A stretch of 64,000 bases of DNA from DASQPR01 sp963727415. GTDB lineage: Bacteria > Actinomycetota > Actinomycetes > Mycobacteriales > Micromonosporaceae. The stretch covers positions 1,736,001 to 1,800,000 of the forward strand of contig CAVSGF010000002.1 of NCBI GenBank assembly GCA_963727415.1. Direction: 5' to 3'. Below the pieces are notes generated by a model. That model had not been told where the DNA came from. It ran no database searches and saw only the letters and a list, made by a program, of their open reading frames with translations. Shown one piece after another: positions 34,792 through 43,659 of the stretch; positions within the stretch are counted from its first letter, which is position 1, and the number at the start of each line of letters is the position of its first letter. The position numbers and the translations under genes are program-made.

Positions 34792-35178
34792 GTGAAAGCA
34801 GATGACAGGCGGATGGAGGAGCGAGTCGGCGCACTGGACGGATCGGTGGCTGAACTTGTTCGAGACGGTGCGGTCGTTGGTTGGTTGGCCATCCAAGCTG
34901 CCCCGTTTAGGAACCCCGCCCTCGCCAAACACGTCGGCTGCTGGATCCTGTACACGTGGTCGGACGGATCGATCGAGATCGAGGAGGACTACCCACCCTT
35001 CGCTCTTATTCCAGAGATTCTCTCGGGCAGCTTCCGCGATGAGGACGGCGGAGCTGATTACGAGGTCCGCCGGGTCACTGATGATCGTCATCGCGAACTC
35101 TGGGAACGGTACGGACTGCTCAAGGAACCCGGCTACTACATGGGTCTCGCTGCGGAGCAGCGTCGACGCCACCGCTGA
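34792..35178 (+). CDS. Hypothetical protein
   Basis: 128 residues from GTG 34792. Sequence ELVRDGAVVGWLAIQAAPFR, VGCWILYTWSDGSIEIEEDY, PPFALIPEILSGSFRDEDGG, RHRELWERYGLLKEPGYYMG. Compact, Trp/Tyr-rich, acidic. Not recognised. Upstream of the start is a TTGACA at 34777 but its distance to the start is too short to be its -35. REP-like repeats lie on both sides. Confidence 0.55.
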   Translation: MKADDRRMEERVGALDGSVAELVRDGAVVGWLAIQAAPFRNPALAKHVGCWILYTWSDGSIEIEEDYPPFALIPEILSGSFRDEDGGADYEVRRVTDDRHRELWERYGLLKEPGYYMGLAAEQRRRHR

Positions 35179-35236
35179 ACGCGAGCTTCTGTCGCGACCT
35201 GCAAAGCCGCCTTGCCACGGGTCTCGTTCCTGCCAA

Positions 35237-35285
35237 ACATCCGGATCTGCCGCCGAGCGTGCGGTCGTGCCGAGTAGTGCGTCGC
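35237..35285. repeat. REP-like intergenic repeat, copy 4 (fullest copy)
   Basis: CATCCGGATCTGCCGCCGAG then CGTGCGGTCGTGCCGAGTAG then TGCGTCG. Used as the reference for the other copies. Between two genes. Confidence 0.65.
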
Positions 35286-35307
35286 TGTGCCGTCCGATTT
35301 CGGGAAG

Positions 35308-36306
35308 TCATTGCATGGCGGTGGCGGGCGGGTGTTCGAAGGAAGCCGGGCAGCGAAAGACGTACAAGGCGTAGCCCCGGCCGATCGAGATATCGGTGGG
35401 ATCGGACGACGCCCCCGCCGGATCCTCTATCGGCCGCCAGCTGCCGCCCGCTCCGTGCCACTCGCTGGAGTCGGCAGTCAACAGCAGCGTCATCGCGGTG
35501 CCGCAATCGGCGCAGTCCATGGGATGGGGATCGGTCAGCGACCAGTTCGCGAAGCCGCCCACCTTCCAGCCTGGTGCCAGCGACAGGTCGAATTGATAGC
35601 TGCGCCCGTCCGCAGCTTCGGCGGCGTCCTTTTCCCGTACGGTGATCTGGGCGTCCAGTTCCGCGGGCAGCAGCCCTCCGTACTGGTACTCGCGAATCTG
35701 TTCCGGATGTACCTCGCAGGGTGTCGGCAGGTAGGAGTCTCTGACGACCGGCGGTTCGGGAGCCGCATTCACGGGCTGCGCGACGTCGCTGCCGCGCCGC
35801 CAATACAGCCGTACCCGCGGGTTATAGCCCTCCTCCGGGTGATCTAGCGGGCACCACAACACCTGCAGCAGGTCGGCACCGTCCGGGCCGACGAAGTCGG
35901 GAATATCCCGGCGATAGAGCTGCGCCACCGGGATCAACGGGAGCGGCTGGTTCACCAGGTGGTGCGGCTCGGAGAACCCGGCGGCCGGCAGCTGCGCCCG
36001 CTCTTCGTCGGTCAGGTGGTAACGGGCGCCGGTTGCGGCTGCCCGCGCTCTTGCCGTCGCGTAGATCTCCCGACGACGACGGACGACCGCCGGTGTTTCG
36101 AGCCGGAAGATGTAATGAGCATCGCCATCGCTGCACACCGGCCACGCCTCATCCGTCGGCCAGAGGAGAGGGCCCCCGACTGAGCTTTCGGTCGGTGTCG
36201 GCCTACCGGGCCGGGGATGCAGCCGCGTTGCTGTTGCCGAGTGCTCGCTCAACCCCGGGAAGAGTTGTGCGATTTCAACCGGTCGCGGCGGCGTGGTGCG
36301 AGTCAT
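35308..36306 (-). CDS. Hypothetical protein, possibly DUF1963-like
   Basis: 332 residues. Starts MTRTTPPRPVEIAQLFPGLS, continues with GGPLLWPTDEAWPVCSDG, NQPLPLIPVAQLYRRDIPDF, LLQVLWCPLDHPEEGYNPRV, HPEQIREYQYGGLLPAELDA and ends with a Cys pair (DCADCGTAMTLLL) and GYALYVFRCPASFEHPP. The 'GG.P.WP......P......QL...D.P' layout and the late Cys cluster suggest a DUF1963/YwqG-type protein of unknown function; I am not certain. A 24-residue piece of a paralogue is found at 388-475. Intact. Confidence 0.6.
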   Translation of the reverse strand: MTRTTPPRPVEIAQLFPGLSEHSATATRLHPRPGRPTPTESSVGGPLLWPTDEAWPVCSDGDAHYIFRLETPAVVRRRREIYATARARAAATGARYHLTDEERAQLPAAGFSEPHHLVNQPLPLIPVAQLYRRDIPDFVGPDGADLLQVLWCPLDHPEEGYNPRVRLYWRRGSDVAQPVNAAPEPPVVRDSYLPTPCEVHPEQIREYQYGGLLPAELDAQITVREKDAAEAADGRSYQFDLSLAPGWKVGGFANWSLTDPHPMDCADCGTAMTLLLTADSSEWHGAGGSWRPIEDPAGASSDPTDISIGRGYALYVFRCPASFEHPPATAMQ

Positions 36307-36368
36307 GGCCGATGATCTTAGACATCGGATACGACGAGGTCCACGCAGTCGGCTGGACTCCGACCCGG

Positions 36369-36410
36369 GTATCCGGATCTAGCCGCTGATCGGGCCTCAT
36401 GCCGCCTCAC
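36369..36410. repeat. REP-like intergenic repeat, copy 5
   Basis: TATCCGGATCTAGCCGCTGA followed by TCGGGCCTCATGCCG. Between two minus-strand genes. Confidence 0.55.
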
Positions 36411-36518
36411 CTGGCCCCGACATGCTTAGCGACGAGATCACGCACTCTGCCGCAAGTGGCGTGTAGCCGTGTCCGACCGCTCGTGCGGATGCGGATGCGG
36501 ATGCCGGGCCGGGGTCGG

Positions 36519-37628
36519 TCAGAGCAGGCCGCGCGCGCGTAGCAACGCGAGCCGGTCCGGCGGCAGGCAGTCGGTCAGGTTCCGCTCTAGGTCGACCAGC
36601 TCAAGGTCGACCGCATACACCACGAAGTCGTCGGTGACTGGCAGCGTGTTCGACCAGTCGTTGCGGTTGAGTCGAGCTGCCACTGCAAACATCAGTCGCC
36701 GGGCGACCTCGGATCCGGCGGCGACGTCGTGGTCATCCGCGTCGAGCAGGGCGAGCTCCTGCCGCACCAGCCGCACCGGTACCGCCTCATCGAGGTCGAT
36801 GTCGGTACTCGTCTCGAATTCGGCCGGTGACCATGCGGCCTGCGCGTCGAGCGCCGCCAGGTCGGCGCGTTCGTCGGCGGTGGCCGCGTAAACCTCGAAG
36901 GACAGCGCCTCTGATCGGGTATAGCTCAGCGCGACGCAGGCGGCAGGGCCGTCGATCGAAAGGCGCGGCACAGCGTCCGCGATTGACGTGACCAGGGCAT
37001 CCTCGACAGCCCGGCACGCGACGTCAAGGTCGAACCCGGCCGGCGGTCGCTCGTAGCGCACCTTGGACCTGCTGCCCGCGACCTCGACAACGCGGACCAA
37101 ACCGCCGCCGTCGTGCTCGGCCGTCAGAGACGAAACTGACCGGCCCTCGTGCTCGACGTCGACACGGCTGATCTGACCATCGAGGTACGTATACGACTCC
37201 CGCCCCGCGCCCCGCCCCGCGCCCCGCCGCGCGACGGTGTCAGCCGAGCGCATCAACCCGTCCACGAAACGGTACTCATGTAGGTAGATGGGCCCATCTA
37301 CACCGAAATGCGCTGCCTCCACGATGTCGCCGTCGCGGTGGACGAACGTCTCGTCGGACAGACGGCCGTGAAGAAAGCCGGAGTACTCCTCGGTGACAAC
37401 AGCGCGGCCCTCAGCGTCGAAACCGATCAGCAGGACATCCCGGTCCGCCGACGGTCGCACACCCAGCCGGCGGCCAGGCTTGAGCAAGTCTCGTTCGAAG
37501 TGCAACGGACGCAGATCCAGGCCCGGCCAGCTGTACCAGTCCCAGCGCTCGACGAGCGCCCTCGCCGCACTCTTCCGGGAGGCGTATTCACCAGCGACCT
37601 GGGCGAACCGCGCAGCAAGATCGCACAC
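36519..37628 (-). CDS. Hypothetical protein
   Basis: 369 residues from GTG 37628 (TAGGAT 7 bases upstream); an ATG at 37673 would begin inside the REP-like repeat and is less likely. Sequence LVERWDWYSWPGLDLRPLHF, DVLLIGFDAEGRAVVTEEYS, IYLHEYRFVDGLMRSADTVA, YERPPAGFDLDVACRAVEDA, PADRLALL-type end. A 12-bp tandem repeat (37196-37232) encodes RRGAGRGAGRE. Not recognised. An IS256 inserted 49 bases upstream of the start has separated it from its old promoter. Confidence 0.55.
   Translation of the reverse strand: MCDLAARFAQVAGEYASRKSAARALVERWDWYSWPGLDLRPLHFERDLLKPGRRLGVRPSADRDVLLIGFDAEGRAVVTEEYSGFLHGRLSDETFVHRDGDIVEAAHFGVDGPIYLHEYRFVDGLMRSADTVARRGAGRGAGRESYTYLDGQISRVDVEHEGRSVSSLTAEHDGGGLVRVVEVAGSRSKVRYERPPAGFDLDVACRAVEDALVTSIADAVPRLSIDGPAACVALSYTRSEALSFEVYAATADERADLAALDAQAAWSPAEFETSTDIDLDEAVPVRLVRQELALLDADDHDVAAGSEVARRLMFAVAARLNRNDWSNTLPVTDDFVVYAVDLELVDLERNLTDCLPPDRLALLRARGLL
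37196..37232. repeat. 12-bp tandem repeat inside a coding region
   Basis: Unit CCCGCCCCGCGC occurs two and a half times. In the protein it gives RGAGRGAGR. Confidence 0.8.
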
Positions 37629-37685
37629 GTCCGGGATCCTACGGGTCGCCTCGCCGGCCCAGGGCCGGCACATCCGGATCTGCCG

Positions 37686-39074
37686 GGAGTGTCAAGTTAA
37701 CGGCTGATCTTGGTTGTTGTTTTGGTCAGTGGTTGGCCGGGGTGAGCCGGCCCTCGAACGCGATCTGGAACGCGTTCAACGGTGCTTTCCAGCGCATGGT
37801 CCAGCGGCGGCGGCCGGTGCCGGTGGGGTCGAGGCTCATCAACGCCAGGTAGACGCATTTCAGTGCGGCTTGTTCTGTGGGGAAGTGTCCGCGGGCGCGC
37901 ACGGCTTTGCGGATACGCGCGTTGACGGACTCGATGGCGTTCGTGCTGCAGATGACTTTACGGATCTCCACGTCGAAGGCGAGGAACGGAACGAACTCCG
38001 CCCACGCATCCGACCACAGTTTCACGATGGCCGGGTACTTGGTGCCCCAGGCGTCGATGAACTCGGTGAACCGTTCGGTCGCCGCGTCTTCGGTCGGGGC
38101 GGTGTAGACCGGGCGCAGCGCTTTGGCGATCTTGTCCCAGTCCTGGCGGGCCGCGTACCGAAACGAGTTACGCAGCAAGTGGACGATGCAGGTTTGCACG
38201 ATGGTGCGTGGCCACACCGTCGCGACCGCGTCGGGCAGGCCTTTTAGCCCGTCGCAGACCAGCATGAGCACATCGGCCACGCCGCGGTTCTTCAACTCGG
38301 TCAGCACCCGCTGCCAGTGCTTGGCGCCCTCACCGCCGTCGCCGGCCCAAATCCCCCAACATGTCGCGGTGCCCATCAACGGTCACGGCCATGACCACGT
38401 AGATCGGTCGGTTCGCGACCTGCCCATCCCTGATCTTCACATTGATCGCATCGATGAACATGACTGGATAGATTGGGTCCAGCGGCCGGTTCTGCCACTC
38501 GGCCATGCCCTCGAGGACCTTGTCGGTGATCGTGGAGATGGTCTGCTTGGACACCTCAGCGCCATACACCTCGGCCAAGTGGGCGGCGATCTCACCGTGA
38601 GTGAGCCCCTTGGCCGACAGCGACAGCACCATATCGTCGACCCCGGTCAGACGGCGCTGGCGTTTACGAACGATCTGCGGCTCAAACGTGCCCGCCGCAT
38701 CCCGCGGCACTCGCACCTGCACCGGGCCGACGTCGGTGAGCACCGTCTTCGTCCGGCTACCGTTGCGGGTATTACCGCCACCCCGACCTGCCGGATCGTG
38801 CTTGTCGTAGCCGACATGGTCGGTGATCTCACCGTCCAACGCCGACTCCAGAACCCGCTTGGTCAGCTGCTGCAACAGCCCACCCTCACCGGTCAATTTC
38901 AGCCCGTCACCACGAGCCCGATCGACCAGCATCGCAATCAACTGCTCATCGCTCACCGCACCCGCCGGCTCACGCCCAGCCACAGCCTCAGCAGTCTCGA
39001 AGGTCTCGGGGGTCTCGGTCGTCATCTGGCTGCTCTCCCTTGATCGGTAGATCAGCCGTTATTTCTACACACCC
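37686..39074 (-). mobile_element. IS256-family insertion sequence with 9-bp target duplication
   Basis: Inverted ends GGAGTGTCAAGTTAACGGCT (37686) and, reversed, GGGTGTGTAGAAATAACGGC (ending 39074). GATCTGCCG flanks both sides (37677-37685, 39075-39083). The target is the REP-like repeat: CATCCGGATCTGCCG is left of it and GATCTGCCGCTGATCGGGCG right of it. Confidence 0.92.
37726..39025 (-). pseudogene. IS256-family transposase with one frameshift
   Basis: N-terminal frame 39025 to about 38345: LVDRARGDGLKLTGEGGLLQ, DHVGYDKHDPAGRGGGNTRN, VMFIDAINVKIRDGQVANRP. C-terminal frame from about 38350: WAGDGGEGAKHWQRVLTELK, VLMLVCDGLKGLPDAVATVW, VICSTNAIESVNARIRKAVR. The D-D-E residues (FIDAI, VCDGL, NAIES) are all present. 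An extra G in a G-run at about 38350 (DMLG then IWAGDGG) separates the halves. IS256 elements do not normally use frameshifting, so this copy is disabled unless the base is a read error. Confidence 0.9.
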
Positions 39075-39083
39075 GATCTGCCG

Positions 39084-39120
39084 CTGATCGGGCGCTACTG
39101 CCGAAAGTAGTGCGTCGGCG
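39084..39120. repeat. REP-like intergenic repeat, copy 6 (split by IS256)
   Basis: Right part CTGATCGGGCGCTACTGCCG AAAGTAGTGCGTCGG; the left part lies at 37670-37685 across the element. Confidence 0.6.
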
Positions 39121-39125
39121 TGCCT

Positions 39126-39632
39126 TTATTCAGGTGCCGCGATAGGCAGCGGCAGTGGTCGAGTCGGTACGGGCGTGGAGACCACGATGGAGGTGGTCGT
39201 CTGTCCGAGGAGGAGGAACCGGTCGAGGATTTCTTCGAGTTGGCCGATCGACGGTGCGTGAATCTTGAGGAGGAAGCAGTCCTCTCCGGTGATTCGATGG
39301 CACTCGACCACCTGCGCCGTTTCTTGTGCGGCCCGAGCGATCTTGGGTAGCTGGCCGGGGCCTGGCCGGATGCGTGCCAGGGCGGTTACCGGCATGCCGA
39401 GCGCGGCGGGATCGATGTCCATCCGGTACCCGACGATCACGCCGGCGGTTTCCAGCCGCTGTACCCGTTCGGTGACTGCCGGCGCGGACATGCCGACGCG
39501 GCGGGCCAGTTCCGACATCGACAGGCGCGGGTTGGCCTGCAGTTCGGACAACACGCGCAGATTGACGATATCTAGAAGCCTGGCCCGGTTGTCTAAGGAA
39601 TTGGAACCGCTTGGCTTTGATTCTCTAGGCAA
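39126..39632 (-). CDS. Lrp/AsnC-family transcriptional regulator
   Basis: 168 residues. N-terminal HTH (RVLSELQANPRLSMSELARR, VGMSAPAVTERVQRLETAGV, IVGYRMDIDPAALGMPVTA) and the RAM/effector domain (RIRPGPGQLPKIARAAQETA, QVVECHRITGEDCFLLKIHA). It probably binds an amino acid. It is divergent from an EamA-type exporter 75 bases away, the classic layout for an Lrp-type regulator of an amino-acid exporter. TTG 39632 is the only start covering the HTH; a later start would also keep the domain. Confidence 0.9.
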   Translation of the reverse strand: MPRESKPSGSNSLDNRARLLDIVNLRVLSELQANPRLSMSELARRVGMSAPAVTERVQRLETAGVIVGYRMDIDPAALGMPVTALARIRPGPGQLPKIARAAQETAQVVECHRITGEDCFLLKIHAPSIGQLEEILDRFLLLGQTTTSIVVSTPVPTRPLPLPIAAPE

Positions 39633-39706
39633 GTCACACCTTCTGCCTTCAGTTTGTCCTTCACAGTCTGCTCTGCACTTTGGAAGATACTCGGGTGAGG
39701 GAACCG

Positions 39707-40648
39707 ATGTCGGCGGGCGGCGGGCGAACCTCGTCGGCAGGTCCCTCCGGCTCCGTGGCCGGGCTGGCGGCTCCGGCGTTCATCGCGGTCAGCGCCGTCT
39801 TCCACTACCTCGGCCCGGCGTTCGCTGTGCTGCTGTTCGCCCGGCTGGATGTTTTCGGGGTTACCTGGCTCAGGATCGCCAGCGCGGCCCTGGTGTTCGC
39901 AGTGTGGCGCCGCCCGTGGCGACTGTTGCGACGGTTGACTGCGGCGCAACGCCGAGTGTTGCTGGCGCTGGGTGTGGTGCTGGCGATGATGAACACGACG
40001 TTCTACCTGGCAATCGAGCGACTGCCGCTGGCCACGGTCGGCTCGATCGAGTTCCTCGGCGTCGTCGTCCTGGCCGCGGCCGGGGTCAGAAGCCTGCGTA
40101 ACACACTCGCGCTCGGGCTCGCCGTGGCCGGCGTGTTCACGCTCACCGACATCCGGCTGGCCGGCGAGCCACTCGGGTTCGGGTTCGCCTTCGCGAACTG
40201 CGCGCTGTTCATGCTCTATGTGACCCTCGGCCACCGGGTCGCCAACACCGGACCGCGCGACGGCCCCCGATGGGGCGGAGTCGATCAGCTCGGCGCTGCC
40301 ATGCTGATCGCCGCAGTCGTGGCCACGCCGCTGTGCCTGGCCGGTGCGGCGCCGGCCTTCGACCACCCCGGCTGGCTGCTGGCCGGTGTCGCGGTCGGCG
40401 TCTGCTCCTCCGTCATCCCGTACGTCACCGACCAACTCGCCATGGCCCGGCTGCGCCGAGCGACGTTCGCGTTGATGTTGAGCATCTTGCCGGCCTCCGC
40501 CACGGCCATCGGCCTACTCGTCCTCGCCCAGCTGCCGACCGTCAATGACCTGCTCGGCGTGGCGCTGGTGATCGCCGCGGTTGCGATCCACCGGCAGCCG
40601 GCCCACAACCCACATCGAGAGGAAACAGAATGCAGTACACCCGTTTAG
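39707..40648 (+). CDS. EamA/DMT-family exporter (RhtA-like)
   Basis: 313 residues from ATG 39707 (GAGGGA 6 bases upstream; ATG 39680 is possible). About ten membrane helices in two EamA repeats: LAAPAFIAVSAVFHYLGPAF, LRIASAALVFAVW, LATVGSIEFLGVVVLAAAGV, LGFGFAFANCALFMLYVTLG, LGAAMLIAAVVATPLCLAGA, ATFALMLSILPASATAIGLL. The ExE-like GSIEFLG motif and overall order resemble threonine/homoserine exporter RhtA. Likely exports an amino acid under Lrp control. Overlaps the aldo/keto reductase start by 19 bases. Confidence 0.88.
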   Translation: MSAGGGRTSSAGPSGSVAGLAAPAFIAVSAVFHYLGPAFAVLLFARLDVFGVTWLRIASAALVFAVWRRPWRLLRRLTAAQRRVLLALGVVLAMMNTTFYLAIERLPLATVGSIEFLGVVVLAAAGVRSLRNTLALGLAVAGVFTLTDIRLAGEPLGFGFAFANCALFMLYVTLGHRVANTGPRDGPRWGGVDQLGAAMLIAAVVATPLCLAGAAPAFDHPGWLLAGVAVGVCSSVIPYVTDQLAMARLRRATFALMLSILPASATAIGLLVLAQLPTVNDLLGVALVIAAVAIHRQPAHNPHREETECSTPV

Positions 40649-41610
40649 GTTCCTCTGGTCTGAAGGTGTCGCGGATCGGCCTGGGCATGATGAGCTACGG
40701 AGACCCCACCGCCGAGGCGTGGTACCTGTCCCAGGACGCGGCCGAACCGCTCATCCGGCACGCCGCAGACGCTGGCGTGACGTTCTTCGACACCGCCGAC
40801 ATGTACTCCGACGGCGCCAGCGAACAGATCACCGGACGACTGCTCGGCAAGCTCTTCGGCCAACGCAGCGACTATGTACTCGCGACCAAGCTCTACTACC
40901 CGATGGGACCGGGTCCCAACGACCGCGGCCTATCCCGCAAACACATCATGGACTCCGTCGACGCCTCACTGCGCCGGCTGGGCACCGACTACATCGACCT
41001 GTACCAGATCCACCGGTGGGACGCCGAGACACCGATCGAGGAGACCATGGCGGCGCTGCATGACGTGGTACAGACCGGCAAGGTGCGCTACCTCGGCGCA
41101 TCCCTGATGTACGCGTGGCAGTTCGCGAAGGCCCAGTACACCGCCCAGGCGGGCGGCTGGACCCGCTTCGTATCGATGCAGACCCGCTACAACCTCGTCT
41201 ACCGGGAGGAGGAGCGGGAGATGATCCCATTCTGCGCCGACCAAGGCGTAGGCATCCTGCCATACAGCCCACTGGCCCGAGGGCTGCTCGCAGGCACCCG
41301 CGAACGCGGCGGCCTACGACACACACCCCGGGCCATCGCCGAACAGGCCAACGAATCACAGGAAAACCACAACGACTTCGACGTCGTAGACACTCTGCGC
41401 TCAATAGCCGCCGAGCACGCCCTGCCACCCGCTCAGATCGCGCTGGCCTGGCTCCTGGGCAAGCCACCGGTAAGCGCACCAATCATCGGAGCGACCAAAT
41501 CACACCACATCGACGACGCCCTCGCCGCCGTCGACCTGACCCTCAGCGACGCGGACGTAGCCAGGATGGAGACCCCGTACCGCCCCCACGCGCCGTACGG
41601 CTACTCATAG
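40630..41610 (+). CDS. Aldo/keto reductase
   Basis: 326 residues. GLGMMSYG start, catalytic tetrad Asp in FFDTADMYSDGASEQITGRL, Tyr in the same stretch, Lys in YVLATKLYYPMG and His in YIDLYQIHRWDAETPIEETM; NADP-binding end PIIGATKSHHIDDALAAVDL. NADPH-dependent reduction of a carbonyl, substrate unknown. GAGGA eight bases upstream supports ATG 40630. It overlaps the exporter gene and is in the same operon, so its substrate may be an amino-acid-derived aldehyde. Intact. Confidence 0.92.
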   Translation: MQYTRLGSSGLKVSRIGLGMMSYGDPTAEAWYLSQDAAEPLIRHAADAGVTFFDTADMYSDGASEQITGRLLGKLFGQRSDYVLATKLYYPMGPGPNDRGLSRKHIMDSVDASLRRLGTDYIDLYQIHRWDAETPIEETMAALHDVVQTGKVRYLGASLMYAWQFAKAQYTAQAGGWTRFVSMQTRYNLVYREEEREMIPFCADQGVGILPYSPLARGLLAGTRERGGLRHTPRAIAEQANESQENHNDFDVVDTLRSIAAEHALPPAQIALAWLLGKPPVSAPIIGATKSHHIDDALAAVDLTLSDADVARMETPYRPHAPYGYS

Positions 41611-41688
41611 CCCGACGTCGGAGTGCCGCGTCGCCCAGCGGCCTCCTAACCCGCCGCGCATCCCGGAGCTCAGCGGCCCGGCGTCCGC

Positions 41689-41728
41689 CTTTGCCGCTGG
41701 TCGCGCGACTTTGCCGAATAGCGGGCGT
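41689..41728. repeat. REP-like intergenic repeat, copy 7
   Basis: TTTGCCGCTGGTCGCGCGAC followed by TTTGCCGAATAGCGGGCG, a diverged copy. Confidence 0.45.
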
Positions 41729-41795
41729 TGGTCCCGCATGCCGCCGAGAAGAACTCGAGTGCAGGAGGTCTGGCCAGCCCAGTACGATCCCGGTC

Positions 41796-42254
41796 ATGCC
41801 CTCGGATGAGTTCGTGCCAGTCGGCTTCGATCCGCCAACCTCACTGGCCACCAACCAGTTCCACCTCGAACCATTGGGGCCGCAGCACAATCAGGCGGAT
41901 CATGCCGCCTGGATGTCGAGCATCGAGCACATACGCTCCACTCCCGGCTATCCCGACGGTAATTGGCCACCACGCAGCGGCATGACGCTCGAGGAGAACC
42001 TCACCGACCTTCGCCGCCACGCCGACGACTTCACGCGGGGCGTCGGTTTCACCTTTACCGTCCTCGACCCAGGCGACAACGACGTCATCGGTTGCGTCTA
42101 CCTGTATCCCTCGCCCTCCGAGGAGTGGGACGTCACGGTGCAGTCCTGGGTGCGGGCCGACAGATCGGGCCTCGACGTACCACTCGCCGATGCGGTCGCA
42201 CGCTGGCTCGCCACCGACTGGCCCTGGGAGCGTGTGGACCGTTGCGGTCGCTGA
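41796..42254 (+). CDS. GNAT-like N-acetyltransferase
   Basis: 152 residues from ATG 41796. LATNQFHLEPLGPQHNQADH, AAWMSSIEHIRSTPGYPDGN WP, GVGFTFTVLDPGDNDVIGCV, YLYPSPSEEWDVTVQSWVRA. The beta-strand 'FTVLDPGDNDVIGCVYLYPS' and following 'VQSWVRADRSGLDVPLADAV' are GNAT-like although the Q/RxxGxG/A loop is weak. Substrate unknown. Followed by a REP-like remnant at 42254-42290. Intact. Confidence 0.7.
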   Translation: MPSDEFVPVGFDPPTSLATNQFHLEPLGPQHNQADHAAWMSSIEHIRSTPGYPDGNWPPRSGMTLEENLTDLRRHADDFTRGVGFTFTVLDPGDNDVIGCVYLYPSPSEEWDVTVQSWVRADRSGLDVPLADAVARWLATDWPWERVDRCGR

Positions 42255-42367
42255 GTCGTGACGGCACGCTCATGCCGCGGTGCGTGATGCCCCAAACGGC
42301 CGTGACCGGCCCTGGGTCGGTGGCGCTGATGTCGCGCGAGTGTGCGTGTGGCCCTGCGGTTTTGAGG

Positions 42368-43369
42368 TCAGCTCCCGGGTTCGTCGTCGTCTTGGATGCT
42401 CACTTGGATCGCGGTCGGGCCACCGGAGGCGTTGTGCTCGACGTGGACCGGGAAGAACCCGTCGCCGACCGACGTCATCGCGAACATCAGCTGTGCCCCG
42501 CCGACCTCGATTGTGGCGGCCTCGTGCAGGGCGGCCCGCACGTCGGCCATCACCTGCCAATGGTGGGAATGCGGACGGAAGTCGAACGCGAACTTCTGTT
42601 CCGGTACCCGGGTGCGCCGCTCGTTCAACGCGGCGGCCTTCGCGTACGCCTCCTGCACCGGTAAGTTGAGCCAACCGTAGCCTGGATCGCCGGGCGTGCC
42701 CGTGCGGTCAGCGCCAACGGCGGCCGCGACCACGGCTTCGTCGCGGCCCCAGAACACCAGGTCGGCCAGCCCGTCGATCGGGTCGTCGTGCACCCATGCG
42801 CTCAACGCGTCGGCGTCGGCGAATACAAATCGGGCGCAGTCGACACCGATTCTGCTCAGACGCCGGAAGCAGGACGCCGGTTCGTCGTTCAGGTTGATCC
42901 GAATGTGTGCCCAGCCCCATTCGCTGCCAGCCACTGCTGTCACCGCTAGAGGCCGGTCGTTCGGTAAACCACCGACGGCGATCACCGGTACGCCACTGAT
43001 CACAAAGTCCGGGTCGCCCTCGGCGATCACGCGCCGGACCCGATCCCGATGCGGCACACGCCGGTCGAATGCACGCAACGACGCCGCGAGGCCATGCTCA
43101 CCACAATGGCGGTCGAACAGCTCGGTGAACTCTGCAGAGCCATGCTGAGGAATGTCGTACAGCGTTCGCCCGGCCTGCCGGTCGAACGACCGCGCCGCGG
43201 CATTCGCGTCAGGTCCCACGATCTCCAGGTCAACAGCGGGTACCGCATCCGGCTGGTCGATCTCGTCGGGCGAACGGTCACCAGACCATAGTCCCAGATA
43301 CCCGCCGTCCATCAATACCAGCTCACCCGAGGGGCAGGTAATCTCGCCTAACCGCACCGTTTCCGCCAC
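42368..43369 (-). CDS. Hypothetical protein (DUF4241-like N-terminal motif)
   Basis: 333 residues from GTG 43369. The start reads VAETVRLGEITCPSGELVLM, DGGYLGLWSGD, reminiscent of DUF4241 (LG.L..PSG.L...D). Further: QAGRTLYDIPQHGSAEFTEL, GSEWGWAHIRINLNDEPASC, FRRLSRIGVDCARFVFADAD, GYGWLNLPVQEAYAKAAALN. TATACT eight bases upstream of the GTG and the lack of a ribosome site suggest a nearly leaderless transcript. A longer frame to 43477 is less likely. Function unknown. Confidence 0.6.
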   Translation of the reverse strand: MAETVRLGEITCPSGELVLMDGGYLGLWSGDRSPDEIDQPDAVPAVDLEIVGPDANAAARSFDRQAGRTLYDIPQHGSAEFTELFDRHCGEHGLAASLRAFDRRVPHRDRVRRVIAEGDPDFVISGVPVIAVGGLPNDRPLAVTAVAGSEWGWAHIRINLNDEPASCFRRLSRIGVDCARFVFADADALSAWVHDDPIDGLADLVFWGRDEAVVAAAVGADRTGTPGDPGYGWLNLPVQEAYAKAAALNERRTRVPEQKFAFDFRPHSHHWQVMADVRAALHEAATIEVGGAQLMFAMTSVGDGFFPVHVEHNASGGPTAIQVSIQDDDEPGS

Positions 43370-43659
43370 AGCGGCCGAGTATAGAGACGCGCTGGCAGGG
43401 CGAAACGCCCCTGCCGTTTGGGTGAGCCCGGCCAACGTGGCAGCAACAGCGAACCGCCTCTGGGCGACGTAGAGCAACCGCCCAGAGCGACCGTCGCCCC
43501 GGAGCGCGCTCTCGTAGCCGATCAGGGTGCCCGTGCGACCCTACCGGTTACTCCGCGTACGCAGTGGAGGGCTGGAAGCTCCGACCAGGGTTGCGACGAC
43601 TGACCGACCGGTTTTGCCACCCGAAGACGATCCTGCGGCGACTCGGATCGGACGTCGAG

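Noticed and set aside
37196..37232. CRISPR-like or regulatory tandem repeat
   Set aside because: The 12-bp GC repeats have no spacers and lie inside a coding frame as Gly/Arg/Ala codons.
38340..38360. Programmed frameshifting in the IS256 transposase
   Set aside because: IS256-family elements encode one uninterrupted frame; the G-run indel is more simply a mutation or read error.
41115..41795. Long plus-strand frame leading into the acetyltransferase
   Set aside because: It is an Arg-rich shadow of the aldo/keto reductase; the acetyltransferase starts at 41796.
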